Shown: positions 26,724-35,698, numbered from the stretch's first letter. The stretch: 56,058 nt of DNA from an uncultured Spartobacteria bacterium (GCA_937901895.1 CALGTD010000188.1:1-56058); one strand, 5' to 3'. The notes: generated from the sequence alone by a model not told the origin. A program made the numbers and translations.

Positions 26724-27550
26724 CTCGAGAGGATTTGCGCGGCGGCCAGCAGACCGGCGGGATTTCCGATATCGAGCCGCCGTCCGTGGAGACGGATCCC
26801 GAGCAATCCCGCGTCGCGGCGGAGCGTCTCCATTGCATCGGTCAGCTGGATCTCGCCGCCGTGTCCAGGAGACGTGGCGTCGAGGTGGTCGAAGATGACG
26901 CGGGGAAAGAGGTAGCGCGCGGCGAAGGCATGCGGGGGGATGGGATCGCCGTTCCGGTCGAAGAGCGCGGGAACCTCGTCAGGGGAGGGCTTCTCCACGA
27001 GCGCATCGAGCTGGAAAATGCCGGGCCGAAGTTCGTGGCCACCGGCGACGCCGTAGCGGCTGACCCGGTCCGGCGGGCAGGACTCGATCGCGACGCTGCC
27101 GGTCTTCAATGCATCCCACGCGTCGCGCATCGTTGGCAGGGGGGATTCACCGTGGACAATGGTGTCGCCGAGAAGCACGGCGAACGCGTCGTCGGCGCCG
27201 ACGAAATCGCGCGCGAGCCGAACCGCGTCGCCGAGTCCGCGCATTTCGGGTTGATAAATCGACGAAATCCGCGCGAGCGAGGAGGCCTCGCGCACGGCGG
27301 CGAGCGCTTCGTGCCGGCCCGTCTTTTCCAGATGCGCCTCGAGGGCGGAGTCGGGCTCGAAATAGCGAAGGATGGACTCCTTGCCCGTGCTGATGATGAT
27401 CAGGATTTCGTCGAACCCTGCGGCCGCGGCCTCCGCGACCACATGGTGAATGACGGGCTTGTCGCCGACGGGGAGCAATTCCTTCGGAACCGCCTTTGCA
27501 ATCGGGAGGAAACGGGTGCCGAATCCGGCTGCGGGAATAACGGCTTTCAT
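26720..27550 (-). CDS. galU: UTP-glucose-1-phosphate uridylyltransferase type nucleotidyltransferase
   Basis: A 276-residue nucleotidyltransferase of the GalU type, which makes UDP-sugars from UTP and sugar-1-phosphates. The nucleotide-binding signature is AAGFGTRFLPIAKAVPKELL (residues 7-26). The DKPVIHHVVAEA stretch, FAVLLGDTIVHG with the metal Asp, and RYGVAGG and EKPSPDEVP are also typical. It overlaps the upstream GHMP (glucuronokinase-like) gene by four bases, which suggests that the physiological sugar phosphate may be glucuronate-1-phosphate rather than, or besides, glucose-1-phosphate. Specificity cannot be read from sequence. Confidence 0.93.
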   Translation of the reverse strand: MKAVIPAAGFGTRFLPIAKAVPKELLPVGDKPVIHHVVAEAAAAGFDEILIIISTGKESILRYFEPDSALEAHLEKTGRHEALAAVREASSLARISSIYQPEMRGLGDAVRLARDFVGADDAFAVLLGDTIVHGESPLPTMRDAWDALKTGSVAIESCPPDRVSRYGVAGGHELRPGIFQLDALVEKPSPDEVPALFDRNGDPIPPHAFAARYLFPRVIFDHLDATSPGHGGEIQLTDAMETLRRDAGLLGIRLHGRRLDIGNPAGLLAAAQILSS

Positions 27551-28572
27551 ACGGTGGCGATTGCCTCTGGAACCGGCGGCGCGAAATCGGGCCGGATAAC
27601 GCGAATGCCCTTTGGCGCGAACGCGGCCTGCAGGGTTGCAAACATTTCCTCGTCGTCGTAGATGCCGACGATTGCGCCGCCGCTGCCCGCAAACTTCGCA
27701 CTCGCGCCCGTGCGGCGTGCGGTGGCGACCATGTCGCGGTTGCCGTCGCCGACGTCGTAAAGACTGGCGCGCTTGTCAAAGTTCGCGTTCAGGATGTCGT
27801 GCATCCGGCGGGTGTCTCCCGACTCCATCGCACAGCGGAATTCCTTCGCGAGATCCGCCCAGAACCGGATTGCCTCCACGACATCCGCATCGCCGCGCTG
27901 CCAGCGGGCGCGCAGGTCATTGTGGTAGACCTCCGTGCCTTCGGAGAGATCCTCCCGATAGGCGATATAGAGCGGCGGAAGCTTCGCCGGCTCGAGAAAT
28001 TCGTAGGCGCCGAAGCCGCGCGACTCAAGCAGGGACTTCGCAAAGTCCATGTAAACGACGCTCTGATACGCCTGCGCGACGCGATCCTGGAGGCCGGCGG
28101 GAATGCCGAGTTCGTTGTTCTCGACGGTCAGCACAATGTTTGCGAGGAGGTGCGGCTCGATGTCGACTTCGTGAAAGGCCATCAGCCCGCGCATGCAGGC
28201 GGTGATGAGCGCGCTCGATCCTGCGAGACCGACGCGGTTCGGGATGTCCGACCGGTAGCGCATCGTGAAATTCCTGCCATCCGTCGGAATCCCGCGATCG
28301 CGGCAGTGTTCGAAGAAGACCTTGATTGACGCCTTCAGCAGGCGAAACCCACCGTAGTATCCGTGCAGGCGGACGTCCTCGTGAAGGTCCTCCATGCTTG
28401 CGAAGACCGAATGGTCACGCCGGCTCGGCAGCAGCTCGAGCTCCGGGGATTCCCACAATTCGATGTTGGCGGCGAAGTTCCGGAATGCGAAGGCGATCGT
28501 GCGGCCGAAGTAGCCGTCGGAGGGATTGCCGACCAGACCGGCGCGCGGATAGGCGACGGAACGAATGATCAT
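27547..28572 (-). CDS. GHMP kinase resembling plant glucuronokinase
   Basis: A 341-residue sugar kinase of the GHMP family. Motif 1 near the N-terminus is YPRAGLVGNPSDGYFGRTI; motif 2, the ATP-binding PNRVGLAGSSA, is at 111-121; LGIPAGLQDRVAQ follows at 155-167; motif 3 is GASAKFAGSGGAIVG at 289-303. The spacing and the wording of several segments (GYYGGFRLL, AGLQDRVAQ, KFAGSGGA) match what I remember of plant glucuronokinase, which phosphorylates D-glucuronate at C1 in the myo-inositol oxygenation route to UDP-glucuronate. The ATG was chosen because upstream sequence in frame is low-complexity. It overlaps galU by four bases, so kinase and uridylyltransferase are co-produced. Galactokinase, arabinokinase or heptose kinase activity remains possible. 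Confidence 0.82.
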   Translation of the reverse strand: MIIRSVAYPRAGLVGNPSDGYFGRTIAFAFRNFAANIELWESPELELLPSRRDHSVFASMEDLHEDVRLHGYYGGFRLLKASIKVFFEHCRDRGIPTDGRNFTMRYRSDIPNRVGLAGSSALITACMRGLMAFHEVDIEPHLLANIVLTVENNELGIPAGLQDRVAQAYQSVVYMDFAKSLLESRGFGAYEFLEPAKLPPLYIAYREDLSEGTEVYHNDLRARWQRGDADVVEAIRFWADLAKEFRCAMESGDTRRMHDILNANFDKRASLYDVGDGNRDMVATARRTGASAKFAGSGGAIVGIYDDEEMFATLQAAFAPKGIRVIRPDFAPPVPEAIATV

Positions 28573-28660
28573 GGAGGGTTTGCAGCAGGGAGGGGAGGCA
28601 CGGAGTTGCGCAACCGTCGGGCGACGGGGCGGAACCCGGGTGGAGACGCCCCGGCGGGCG

Positions 28661-29176
28661 TCAGTCCATCGCGAACGGGCTGTAAAGCGACTCCTCGTAG
28701 GCGGAGTCATACCAGTCGTCGACGATCGGCTCGTTGTAGGCGAACGGTTGCTCGTCCTGATAGAGCGGGTCGTTGTAATAGGCGTCGCTCTGGTATTTCG
28801 CGGTGCGTGCCCGGGAGGCGGGCGTGCCATGGCCGTAGAAACCGTCGGTCTCGGTGAGGTAGTTCAGGAGCTGCGACGAGGCGCCCATGGCCTTCAGCGA
28901 TTTGAGCTGGGAATAGCTGAGGTTGTAGACCTTTTCCGTGCTCTGCAGGTAGCTGATGATGATCTGCGTCGGGACCTTCTTTTTGACGAGGTTCGCGATG
29001 TCCGTGTAATCGAGCGCGCGACCGTTGTAGATCTTCGTGTAGGTCGCGGCATTCACGCCGCGCGAGGAAACGGCTGCGGCGAGCTGGGGATCGACCTGCG
29101 GACCGGAGGAGCATCCAACGGCCGCGAGGGTGAGCGCCGCGGTGGCCGAAAGCGCGAGAGTGCGGAAAAGGACCAT
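28661..29176 (-). CDS. Lipoprotein of unknown function
   Basis: A 171-residue protein with a lipoprotein signal peptide (MVLFRTLALSATAALTLAAV, lipobox AVGC with Cys22). The mature N-terminal half is helical: YTDIANLVKKKVPTQIIISY and LSYSQLKSLKAMGASSQLLN look like two short helical repeats. The C-terminal half is rich in Tyr, Asp and Pro (SDAYYNDPLYQDEQPFAYNE) and probably disordered. It precedes the kinase/galU pair on the same strand with an 88-bp gap and may share their transcript. A TATGAT box at 29194-29199 on this strand could be its -10, without a good -35. No family is recognised. Confidence 0.78.
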   Translation of the reverse strand: MVLFRTLALSATAALTLAAVGCSSGPQVDPQLAAAVSSRGVNAATYTKIYNGRALDYTDIANLVKKKVPTQIIISYLQSTEKVYNLSYSQLKSLKAMGASSQLLNYLTETDGFYGHGTPASRARTAKYQSDAYYNDPLYQDEQPFAYNEPIVDDWYDSAYEESLYSPFAMD

Positions 29177-29279
29177 GACATTTAACTAGGGAAATCATAC
29201 CGCCCCGGCAACCTCTTTGATGGCGCGCGTCCCGCAAAAGAACATTGCGCGGCCGGCGGGTCGAAATAGTTTCGCATCC

Positions 29280-30074
29280 ATGAAAATCGCATCCATCGGA
29301 GCCGGGCGAATGGCCTCCGCGCTCGTGGCGGGCCTCGTGAATGCGGGCGTGGCCCCGGGGAGCAGCATCCTTGTCGCGGACCCCAGCCCCGACGCCGCCA
29401 GGAAGCTTGCGGAGAGTGTTGGCGCGACGGTCGCCGATTCCAACGCCGACGCCGTTTCCGGCAGCGATGTCGTGCTGCTTTGCGTGAAACCCGGAGACGC
29501 CGCGGCCGCGCTGAAGTCCTGCAGCGGTTCGATGCAGGGGAAACTGCTCGTGTCGATCGTGACGGGAGTGTCCATCGCGGCTCTGGAGTCGCTGGCTCCC
29601 GGGGTCCGTGTCATTCGTGCGATGCCGAATACGCCTGCGCAGATCGGGGCGGGCGCGACGGCGTTTGCGGCGTCGGCTTCGGCGGGGGCGGAGGACCTTG
29701 AACTTGCGGGGAAAATCCTGGGTGCCGTCGGTCTTGCGGTTCCGGTGACAGAGGCGCAGCTCGATGCGGTGACCGGGCTGAGCGGCAGCGGCCCGGCGTA
29801 TGTCTTTCTGGTGATCGAGGCGCTGTCCGATGGCGGAGTCGCTGCGGGGCTGCCTCGTCCGCTTGCGGCGCGGCTCGCGATTCAGACCGTGCTCGGCGCG
29901 GCCCGGCTTGCAGCGGAGAGCGGCGAGCATCCCGCGCTGCTTCGCGAGGCGGTGACGAGTCCGGGCGGAACCACCGCAGCGGCCCTTGCCACACTGGAGA
30001 AGTCTGCGGTGCGCGCGGCGTTCATCGAAGCGGTGCGCGCCGCCGCCACCCGTGCTGGGGAGCTGGGCCGGTGA
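29280..30074 (+). CDS. proC: Pyrroline-5-carboxylate reductase
   Basis: Last enzyme of proline synthesis: reduces 1-pyrroline-5-carboxylate with NAD(P)H. The 264-residue protein starts with the Rossmann motif MKIASIGAGRMASALVAGL. It contains the conserved VIRAMPNTPAQIGAGATAF stretch and the substrate-side signature LDAVTGLSGSGPAYVFLVIE, and finishes with REAVTSPGGTTAAAL. I placed the start at the ATG that begins the Rossmann strand; an in-frame ATG 63 bp upstream would add an unrelated basic lead. The 3' end overlaps the following TPR gene (GTGA). Confidence 0.96.
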   Translation: MKIASIGAGRMASALVAGLVNAGVAPGSSILVADPSPDAARKLAESVGATVADSNADAVSGSDVVLLCVKPGDAAAALKSCSGSMQGKLLVSIVTGVSIAALESLAPGVRVIRAMPNTPAQIGAGATAFAASASAGAEDLELAGKILGAVGLAVPVTEAQLDAVTGLSGSGPAYVFLVIEALSDGGVAAGLPRPLAARLAIQTVLGAARLAAESGEHPALLREAVTSPGGTTAAALATLEKSAVRAAFIEAVRAAATRAGELGR

Positions 30075-30712
30075 GAGTTGCCGTCATCGTCGCGGTCGCG
30101 ATGCTTGCGCACGCCTTCGCGGCCGAGCCGGATTTTGTGCCGGAGGTGGCTCGGGAAGCCGCAGCCGAGGGCAACGCCGCGTTCGAAAAGGGCGACTTTG
30201 CCGCTGCGGCGAAAGCCTACCGCCGCGCGGTTGAACTCGCGCCTGGGAACATTGTCGGACTCGTGAACCTGGGAATGGCCGAGGCCCGGCTCGGTCACTA
30301 CGAGGAGGCGGAGAAGGTGCTCCACGAGGCGGTGAAACAGCGTCTCGAGACCGGTGCTGCCTGGCTCGCGCTGGGGATGATGTATTACGAGCAGCGCCGA
30401 TACGACGACGCACTTGCCGCTCTTGCGCAGGCCGCCCGCTACGACTCCGCAAATCCCCGTGCCCACCACTATCTCGGAGTCGTGATGGGGGCGAAGGGAT
30501 GGCTCGATGGCGCGGCCGACGAGTTGCGCCGCGCGGTGCGCATCGATCCCGCCTACCGCGATGCGCACTACAATCTCGCCGTCGTCTATCTTCAACAGAG
30601 ACCGCCCTCGATCGAGCTGGCACGCCGCCACTACTACCGCTCGATCGAACTCGGCGGGCCGCCCGATCGCGAGATCGAGAAAACTCTTAGCACTCCGCCC
30701 GCCGCCCGTTAA
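30071..30712 (+). CDS. Periplasmic tetratricopeptide repeat protein
   Basis: A 213-residue exported protein starting with GTG inside the proC stop region. The signal peptide is VRVAVIVAVAMLAHAFAAEP in codon terms, with the first residue being Met. It is followed by four to five TPR units (GNAAFEKGDFAAAAKAYRRA, ANPRAHHYLGVVMGAKGWLD, RDAHYNLAVVYLQQ). No other domain is present. The gene lies 14 bp before the D,D-carboxypeptidase gene, which hints at a role in cell wall assembly, but such proteins are generic scaffolds and the partner is unknown. Confidence 0.85.
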   Translation: MRVAVIVAVAMLAHAFAAEPDFVPEVAREAAAEGNAAFEKGDFAAAAKAYRRAVELAPGNIVGLVNLGMAEARLGHYEEAEKVLHEAVKQRLETGAAWLALGMMYYEQRRYDDALAALAQAARYDSANPRAHHYLGVVMGAKGWLDGAADELRRAVRIDPAYRDAHYNLAVVYLQQRPPSIELARRHYYRSIELGGPPDREIEKTLSTPPAAR

Positions 30713-30726
30713 ATTACCGCGCCGCC

Positions 30727-31545
30727 ATGCGCATCCGGATTCTTCTCCCCATCCTCGCCTTCGCCGCGCAGGCCCTGTGTGCCTCGCCGCCCGAGATTTT
30801 TGGCAAGTCGGCGATTCTGTTCGATGTGAATACGGGCGAGATCCTCTACAAAAAGAACGAAACGCTTCGCACCCCCGTCGCGAGCACGCAGAAGCTGCTG
30901 ACCGCCCTCATTGTCGCAAAGTCTGGAAATCTCGATGGCGAGATGGAGGTCGCAAAGGAGGCGACGCTCGCGGAGCCCATCAAACTTTACCTCAAGGAGG
31001 GCGACCGTTACAGACGCCGCGACATGCTGACGGCGTTGCTCGTGCGCAGTGCAAACGACGTTGCCGCCGCGCTCGCAATCGACAACGCGGGGTCGATCGA
31101 GGCATTTGCCGGGAAGATGAACGCCGAGGCCCGCAAGCTGGGAGCGACCTCCTCGAACTTCGTCAATCCCAACGGACTCCCGAACGAAGCCCAATATTCC
31201 TCCGCCCGCGACATGGCCTGCATCGCCCGCGCCGTCTATCGCAATCCGGCATTGCGGGAGATCATCAACCAGCATTCGGTTCCGTTCACCTACGCGAGTG
31301 GCAAGTCGGTCACGCTCACGAACACAAACCGTGTCCTGCGCACCTACTCGTTCTGCAATGGCATGAAAACCGGCTACACCATTCTTTCCGGGCATTGCCT
31401 GGTGGCCAGCGGCAGCCACAACGGTCGTGACATGATTGCGGTCGTCCTCAAGAGCGACAAGGCGCACGTCTGGGACGACGCCGCGAAGCTCCTCGAATAC
31501 GGGCTCGGCATCGACAGGAAGGAATTCGTGCGGCATGAGGGGTAG
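30727..31545 (+). CDS. D-alanyl-D-alanine carboxypeptidase (penicillin-binding protein, DacA/PBP5 family)
   Basis: A 272-residue exported serine peptidase that trims the terminal D-Ala from peptidoglycan stem peptides. A signal peptide of about 19 residues (RIRILLPILAFAAQALCAS) comes first. The three catalytic motifs are complete: SxxK Ser53-Lys56 (VASTQKLL), SxN Ser108-Asn110 (VRSANDV) and KTG Lys214-Gly216 (GMKTGYT). The protein stops shortly after the catalytic domain, so the C-terminal PBP5 domain and amphipathic membrane anchor of PBP5 are absent; it should be soluble in the periplasm. It is fourteen bases behind the periplasmic TPR protein. Confidence 0.94.
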   Translation: MRIRILLPILAFAAQALCASPPEIFGKSAILFDVNTGEILYKKNETLRTPVASTQKLLTALIVAKSGNLDGEMEVAKEATLAEPIKLYLKEGDRYRRRDMLTALLVRSANDVAAALAIDNAGSIEAFAGKMNAEARKLGATSSNFVNPNGLPNEAQYSSARDMACIARAVYRNPALREIINQHSVPFTYASGKSVTLTNTNRVLRTYSFCNGMKTGYTILSGHCLVASGSHNGRDMIAVVLKSDKAHVWDDAAKLLEYGLGIDRKEFVRHEG

Positions 31546-31611
31546 CCGTTGGTCGGAGGCATTGGTTGCGCGCCTGTTCGCGGCCTGCCGACGACCGGTG
31601 CCGGGTGACCA

Positions 31612-33663
31612 ATGACGAAAAAATACACGCTCCACGGCCCGGTGCCCGTCACGTCCGGCATCGACTATGCGGCGGAACTGAATCCCCAGCAACTAGCCGC
31701 CGTCCAGAGTCCGCCCGGAGCGTCGCTCGTGATCGCCGGCGCCGGCAGCGGGAAGACGCGAACGCTTACGTTCCGCGTGGCCTGGCTGCTCGAGCAGGGG
31801 GTGCCTCCGTCATCGATTCTGCTGCTCACGTTCACCAACAAGGCCGCCCGCGAGATGCTCGAGCGCGTCGCGGCGGTCGTTCCGGGCGGGGTGGATGAGA
31901 TCTGGGGAGGAACGTTTCACTCCATTGGCAATCGTATTCTCCGCCGTCATGCCGAGGCGGTGGGATTCCGGCAGGGATTCTCGATCATGGATCGCGAGGA
32001 TCAGGAGGATCTCATCGAATCGGTCGTCGCGCGCGAGGGATTGCGCACCTCCGACCGCCGCTTTCCGAAGGGCAGCGTGCTTGCGGAAATCTTCGGCCTG
32101 TCCGTGAATTGCGGTGAGACGATCTCCGGCGTTCTCGCGCGGCGGTTTCCGTATTTTCTCCCGCTCGAAGAGCAGATTCAGCGGGTGGCCGTCGCCTACG
32201 AAGGTCGCAAGAAGGAGGCAAATACAATGGACTTCGACGACCTCCTGTCGAAGACGCTTGAGCTCTTTACGACGGCGGAAAACGAGGAAATCGCCGCGCG
32301 TTATCAGCGGCAGTTCCGGCATATTCTCGTCGACGAATACCAGGACACGAACCGCCTGCAGTCCGAACTCATCGATCGTATCGCCGCACACCACGGCAAC
32401 ATCATGGTCGTCGGCGACGACGCTCAGTCGATCTACTCGTGGCGTGGCGCGAACTTCGAAAACATCCTGCGTTTTCCCGAGAAGCATCCCGATGCCGTCG
32501 TCCACCGCATCGAGACGAACTACCGCAGCGTTCCGGAGGTGCTGGAACTCGCGAACGCATCGATCCTGGGAAACGAGCGGCAATTTCGGAAGGAGCTTCG
32601 CGCGGTAAGGCCCGCCACCGGGGTCCGGCCCGCGCTGGTTCCGCTTTCCACGAACAACAGCCAGGCCGCCTTTGTCGCCCAGCGCATTCTCGAACTGCAT
32701 GAGGAGGGGATGGATCTCCGCGAGATCTCCGTGCTGTATCGCGCCCACTTTCACTCGCTCGAAGTGCAGCTCGAGCTGACACGGAGGGGCATTCCGTTCG
32801 CGATCACGAGCGGGTTGAGATTTTTCGAACAGGCGCATGTGAAAGACGTGGCGGCGTTCATGAAGTTTGCCGTGAACCCGAACGACGAGGTCGCTTTCAA
32901 ACGGATGGTGAAACTCCTGCCCGGCATCGGCGCGAAGTCGGCCGAGAGCCTCTGGGCGAGAACCTCCACCGCGGTTGCGTCCGGATCCGGCTTTGCAGCG
33001 CTCCACCGTGAAAAGGTTCCCTCGAAGTCGGTGAAACCCTGGCAGCAGCTTGTTCACACGCTGGAGGAATTGCGTCCGGGCGGCTCGCCGGTTCCGCCCG
33101 CGGCGATGATCGACAGTGTCCTCTTCGCGGTCTACGACGAGTATATGCGCGGGAAGTTTCCGAACTACGAGGCCCGCCGTGAGGATCTGAACACGCTGCA
33201 GAACTACGCGAAGCAGTTCGAGACGGCGGAGGAATTTCTCGCGCAGCTTGCGTTGCTTGGCGCGGTTGAAACGGGGGACGCGCTTGCCTCGAACGCCGGT
33301 GATGAGGATCGAGTCACCCTCTCGACCATCCATCAGGCCAAGGGCCTCGAATGGAAGGCGGTGTTCGTCATCTGGCTGGCTGAGGGCATGTTCCCCAGCT
33401 CCCGTTCGCTGGATTCCGACGACGATCTCGAGGAGGAGCGGCGGCTGTTCTATGTTGCGGTGACGCGCTGCAAGGACGAGCTCTATCTCACGTATCCCGA
33501 GCTGCGGCTCAATGCCGGCTACGGCGAGGCCTTCCAGCGACCATCCCGTTTTCTCACAGAGCTTCCCGAGCATCTGCGCGAGGAGTGGGAAGTGCAGCCG
33601 GCTCCGGGTGTCTATCGTTCCGCAACGACGGATGCTGCGGACTCCGACGACGAGCCGTGGTGA
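31612..33663 (+). CDS. UvrD/PcrA/Rep family ATP-dependent DNA helicase
   Basis: A 683-residue superfamily 1A helicase, translocating 3' to 5' on single-stranded DNA. Motif I is AGAGSGKT (42-49), motif II is DEYQDTN, motif III is GDDAQSIYSWRGA, and motif IV-VI elements are seen as VTLSTIHQAKGLEWKAVFVI and EEERRLFYVAVTR. The four subdomains 1A, 1B, 2A and 2B are all represented at a length close to PcrA/Rep. There is no extended C-terminal Tudor-like region, so it looks closer to Rep than to UvrD. It is a likely housekeeping helicase for replication restart or repair. Confidence 0.95.
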   Translation: MTKKYTLHGPVPVTSGIDYAAELNPQQLAAVQSPPGASLVIAGAGSGKTRTLTFRVAWLLEQGVPPSSILLLTFTNKAAREMLERVAAVVPGGVDEIWGGTFHSIGNRILRRHAEAVGFRQGFSIMDREDQEDLIESVVAREGLRTSDRRFPKGSVLAEIFGLSVNCGETISGVLARRFPYFLPLEEQIQRVAVAYEGRKKEANTMDFDDLLSKTLELFTTAENEEIAARYQRQFRHILVDEYQDTNRLQSELIDRIAAHHGNIMVVGDDAQSIYSWRGANFENILRFPEKHPDAVVHRIETNYRSVPEVLELANASILGNERQFRKELRAVRPATGVRPALVPLSTNNSQAAFVAQRILELHEEGMDLREISVLYRAHFHSLEVQLELTRRGIPFAITSGLRFFEQAHVKDVAAFMKFAVNPNDEVAFKRMVKLLPGIGAKSAESLWARTSTAVASGSGFAALHREKVPSKSVKPWQQLVHTLEELRPGGSPVPPAAMIDSVLFAVYDEYMRGKFPNYEARREDLNTLQNYAKQFETAEEFLAQLALLGAVETGDALASNAGDEDRVTLSTIHQAKGLEWKAVFVIWLAEGMFPSSRSLDSDDDLEEERRLFYVAVTRCKDELYLTYPELRLNAGYGEAFQRPSRFLTELPEHLREEWEVQPAPGVYRSATTDAADSDDEPW

Positions 33664-33695
33664 GGGTGCGCGAAAAGTTCGATTGATCCCCGGCC

Positions 33696-35462
33696 ATGGA
33701 CCAGCCCCACCTCAAGCGCTATCGCATCTTTCTGCTTCTCGTCGCCGGACTCGGCGGCCTGCTCTACGGCGTCGATGTCGGAATCATCGCCGGGGCGCTT
33801 CCCTTTCTCGAGGCGACCTCCGGCCTGACCGCAAACCAGCTCTCTTGGGTCGTCGCCGCAGTGCTGCTCGGCAGCGTGATTTCCACGCTGTTCGCCGGAA
33901 TGCTTGCCGACTGGATGGGACGCAAGCCGATGATGATCGTCAGCGGCGCCTGTTTCATCGCGAGCATCCCGATCATTGCCCTCGCCGATGGCGTGGCTGC
34001 GCTGGTGGCGGGACGATTGCTCCAGGGCGCGAGCGCGGGATTCATTGGCGTCGTCGTTCCGCTCTACCTTGCGGAGAGCCTGGCCCCGTCGGATCGAGGT
34101 AAGGGGACGGGCATTTTCCAATGGCTGCTGACGCTCGGTCTCGTCGCCGCCGCGGTGGTGGGGCTGTATTTCACCCAGCGGATCACGCGGATGGAGGGGG
34201 TGGATGCGGCGACGTTGTTTGCCTTCAAGGACGCCGCCTGGCGCGGAATTTTCTGGGCATCGCTCCCGCCCGGCGTGGCGTTTGCGCTCGGGAGTTTCTT
34301 CGTCACGGAGTCTCCGCGTTGGCTTTTCCGCAGGGGGCGGATTGACGCCGCGCGCGCCGCGCTTCGGCGCTCCCTGCCGGAGGCGGAGACCGAGAGCGAA
34401 CTCGCCGAGATGCAGGCGGTCCTCGAAGCCGGTCGGGCGGGTGAGAACCCGTCGCGCTCGTGGAAGTCGTTGCTTCAACGCAAGTATGTCCTGCCGTTTC
34501 TGCTCGCCTGCGTGATTCTCGCCTGCAACCAGACCACCGGCATCAATTCGATCATCGCCTACAACGCGACGATCCTCATCCAGGCTGGCCTCACCGCCCG
34601 GCACGCGCTCGTGTGTTACGTGCTGTTCACGACGGTGAATTTCCTGCTCACCGTCGTTGGCGTTGTGCTGGTCGACCGCAAGGGCCGCAAATTTCTCCTC
34701 TGCCTCGGCACGGGCGGCATCATCATCTCGATGCTGGGGGCGGGGCTGTTGTTTCAGCAGGCGGAAAAATCCCAGGTGGACCGTGCGGAGGTTTTCCAAC
34801 GCATGGTGGCGCCTGACCAGACGCTCAGCTACCGGTTCGACCAGGCTTTTGCCGACGAACTCCTCGGCGATCCGTCGATCGAGGGCCGGAACACTTCATT
34901 GATCGTGGTGTATTCCTACGGACCGTTCCGTGCAGCAACGGCTGCGATTCGATCCGGCGATGACACCCCGCCCGTGACCATTACCCGGGAGAGCTGCGTG
35001 CCTGCCAATCCGGTGATTGGCTTCTTCTCGAATCCCTTTGCCTCCGTCGAGGAAGCCGCGGGTGCGCCGCTGCGCATCGAGCACGCGCTGCTCACGCCAC
35101 TGCCCGATGCCGTCAACGGCTGGAAGGTCGCCGCCTGTCTCTTCCTGTTCATCGCCTTTTATGCGGTGGGTCCCGGCGTCTGCGTCTGGCTCGCGCTTTC
35201 CGAACTCATGCCAACCCGCATCCGCTCCAATGGCATGAGCTGCGCACTGCTGCTCAACCAGGCCGTCTCGACCTTCATCGCCGCCATCTTTCTTCCAACG
35301 GTCGCGCAGCACGGATACGCCTGCGCCTTCTACGCATTCGCCGGAGCCACCGTCGTCTACTTTTTGGTTGCCTGGCGATTCCTGCCGGAGACGAAGGGGA
35401 AGACCCTGGAGGAAATCGAGGCGTTCTTCGCCTCCGGAGCTCCCCGACGGAAAGGTCGCTAG
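33696..35462 (+). CDS. MFS sugar porter with enlarged periplasmic loop
   Basis: A 588-residue proton-coupled or facilitative sugar transporter of the major facilitator superfamily. Sugar-porter signatures are evident: GLLYGVDVGIIAGALP, GRLLQGASAGFIGVVVPLYL, TESPRWLFRRG, CNQTTGINSIIAYNA, ELMPTRIRSNGM and PETKGKTLEEIE. Twelve transmembrane helices are expected. Family members are normally 450-500 residues; here about 120 extra residues (356-476) sit between helices 9 and 10, on the outer side, and a smaller insertion (about 160-182) follows helix 5. The loop has no recognised motif. It is followed by the second large PEP-CTERM gene, after 236 bp. Confidence 0.93.
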   Translation: MDQPHLKRYRIFLLLVAGLGGLLYGVDVGIIAGALPFLEATSGLTANQLSWVVAAVLLGSVISTLFAGMLADWMGRKPMMIVSGACFIASIPIIALADGVAALVAGRLLQGASAGFIGVVVPLYLAESLAPSDRGKGTGIFQWLLTLGLVAAAVVGLYFTQRITRMEGVDAATLFAFKDAAWRGIFWASLPPGVAFALGSFFVTESPRWLFRRGRIDAARAALRRSLPEAETESELAEMQAVLEAGRAGENPSRSWKSLLQRKYVLPFLLACVILACNQTTGINSIIAYNATILIQAGLTARHALVCYVLFTTVNFLLTVVGVVLVDRKGRKFLLCLGTGGIIISMLGAGLLFQQAEKSQVDRAEVFQRMVAPDQTLSYRFDQAFADELLGDPSIEGRNTSLIVVYSYGPFRAATAAIRSGDDTPPVTITRESCVPANPVIGFFSNPFASVEEAAGAPLRIEHALLTPLPDAVNGWKVAACLFLFIAFYAVGPGVCVWLALSELMPTRIRSNGMSCALLLNQAVSTFIAAIFLPTVAQHGYACAFYAFAGATVVYFLVAWRFLPETKGKTLEEIEAFFASGAPRRKGR

Positions 35463-35600
35463 ATCCGCCGATCCCGGTTTCAAGAGAGCAAAGGCCCGGC
35501 CGATGCAGATCGAGGATGCCGGGTATTTGTGGTGGTGCTTTAGGGCGGATCACCCGGAACCTGGGCGCGGAAGCGCTGAAGTCGGCAAAAGGTTCTGTGG

Positions 35601-35622
35601 GCAACTATTTTATTTTAGTTGC
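35601..35622. promoter_or_regulatory. AT-rich inverted repeat upstream of PEP-CTERM gene
   Basis: A 7-bp inverted repeat, GCAACTA and TAGTTGC, surrounds an 8-base T/A run (35608-35615). It is the most AT-rich spot in a GC-rich 236-bp intergenic region, 77 bp ahead of the start codon of the beta-helix PEP-CTERM gene. It could be an operator or a promoter region with the T/A core as -10-like element; nothing further supports a particular regulator. The rest of the gap shows no gene. Confidence 0.35.
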
Positions 35623-35698
35623 GATTACTCCGGTCCCTGCAAACGTGTTTCAGTAATTCCATTCCTCCACCCCTATCCCCACCTCCAATAACCTCCTC

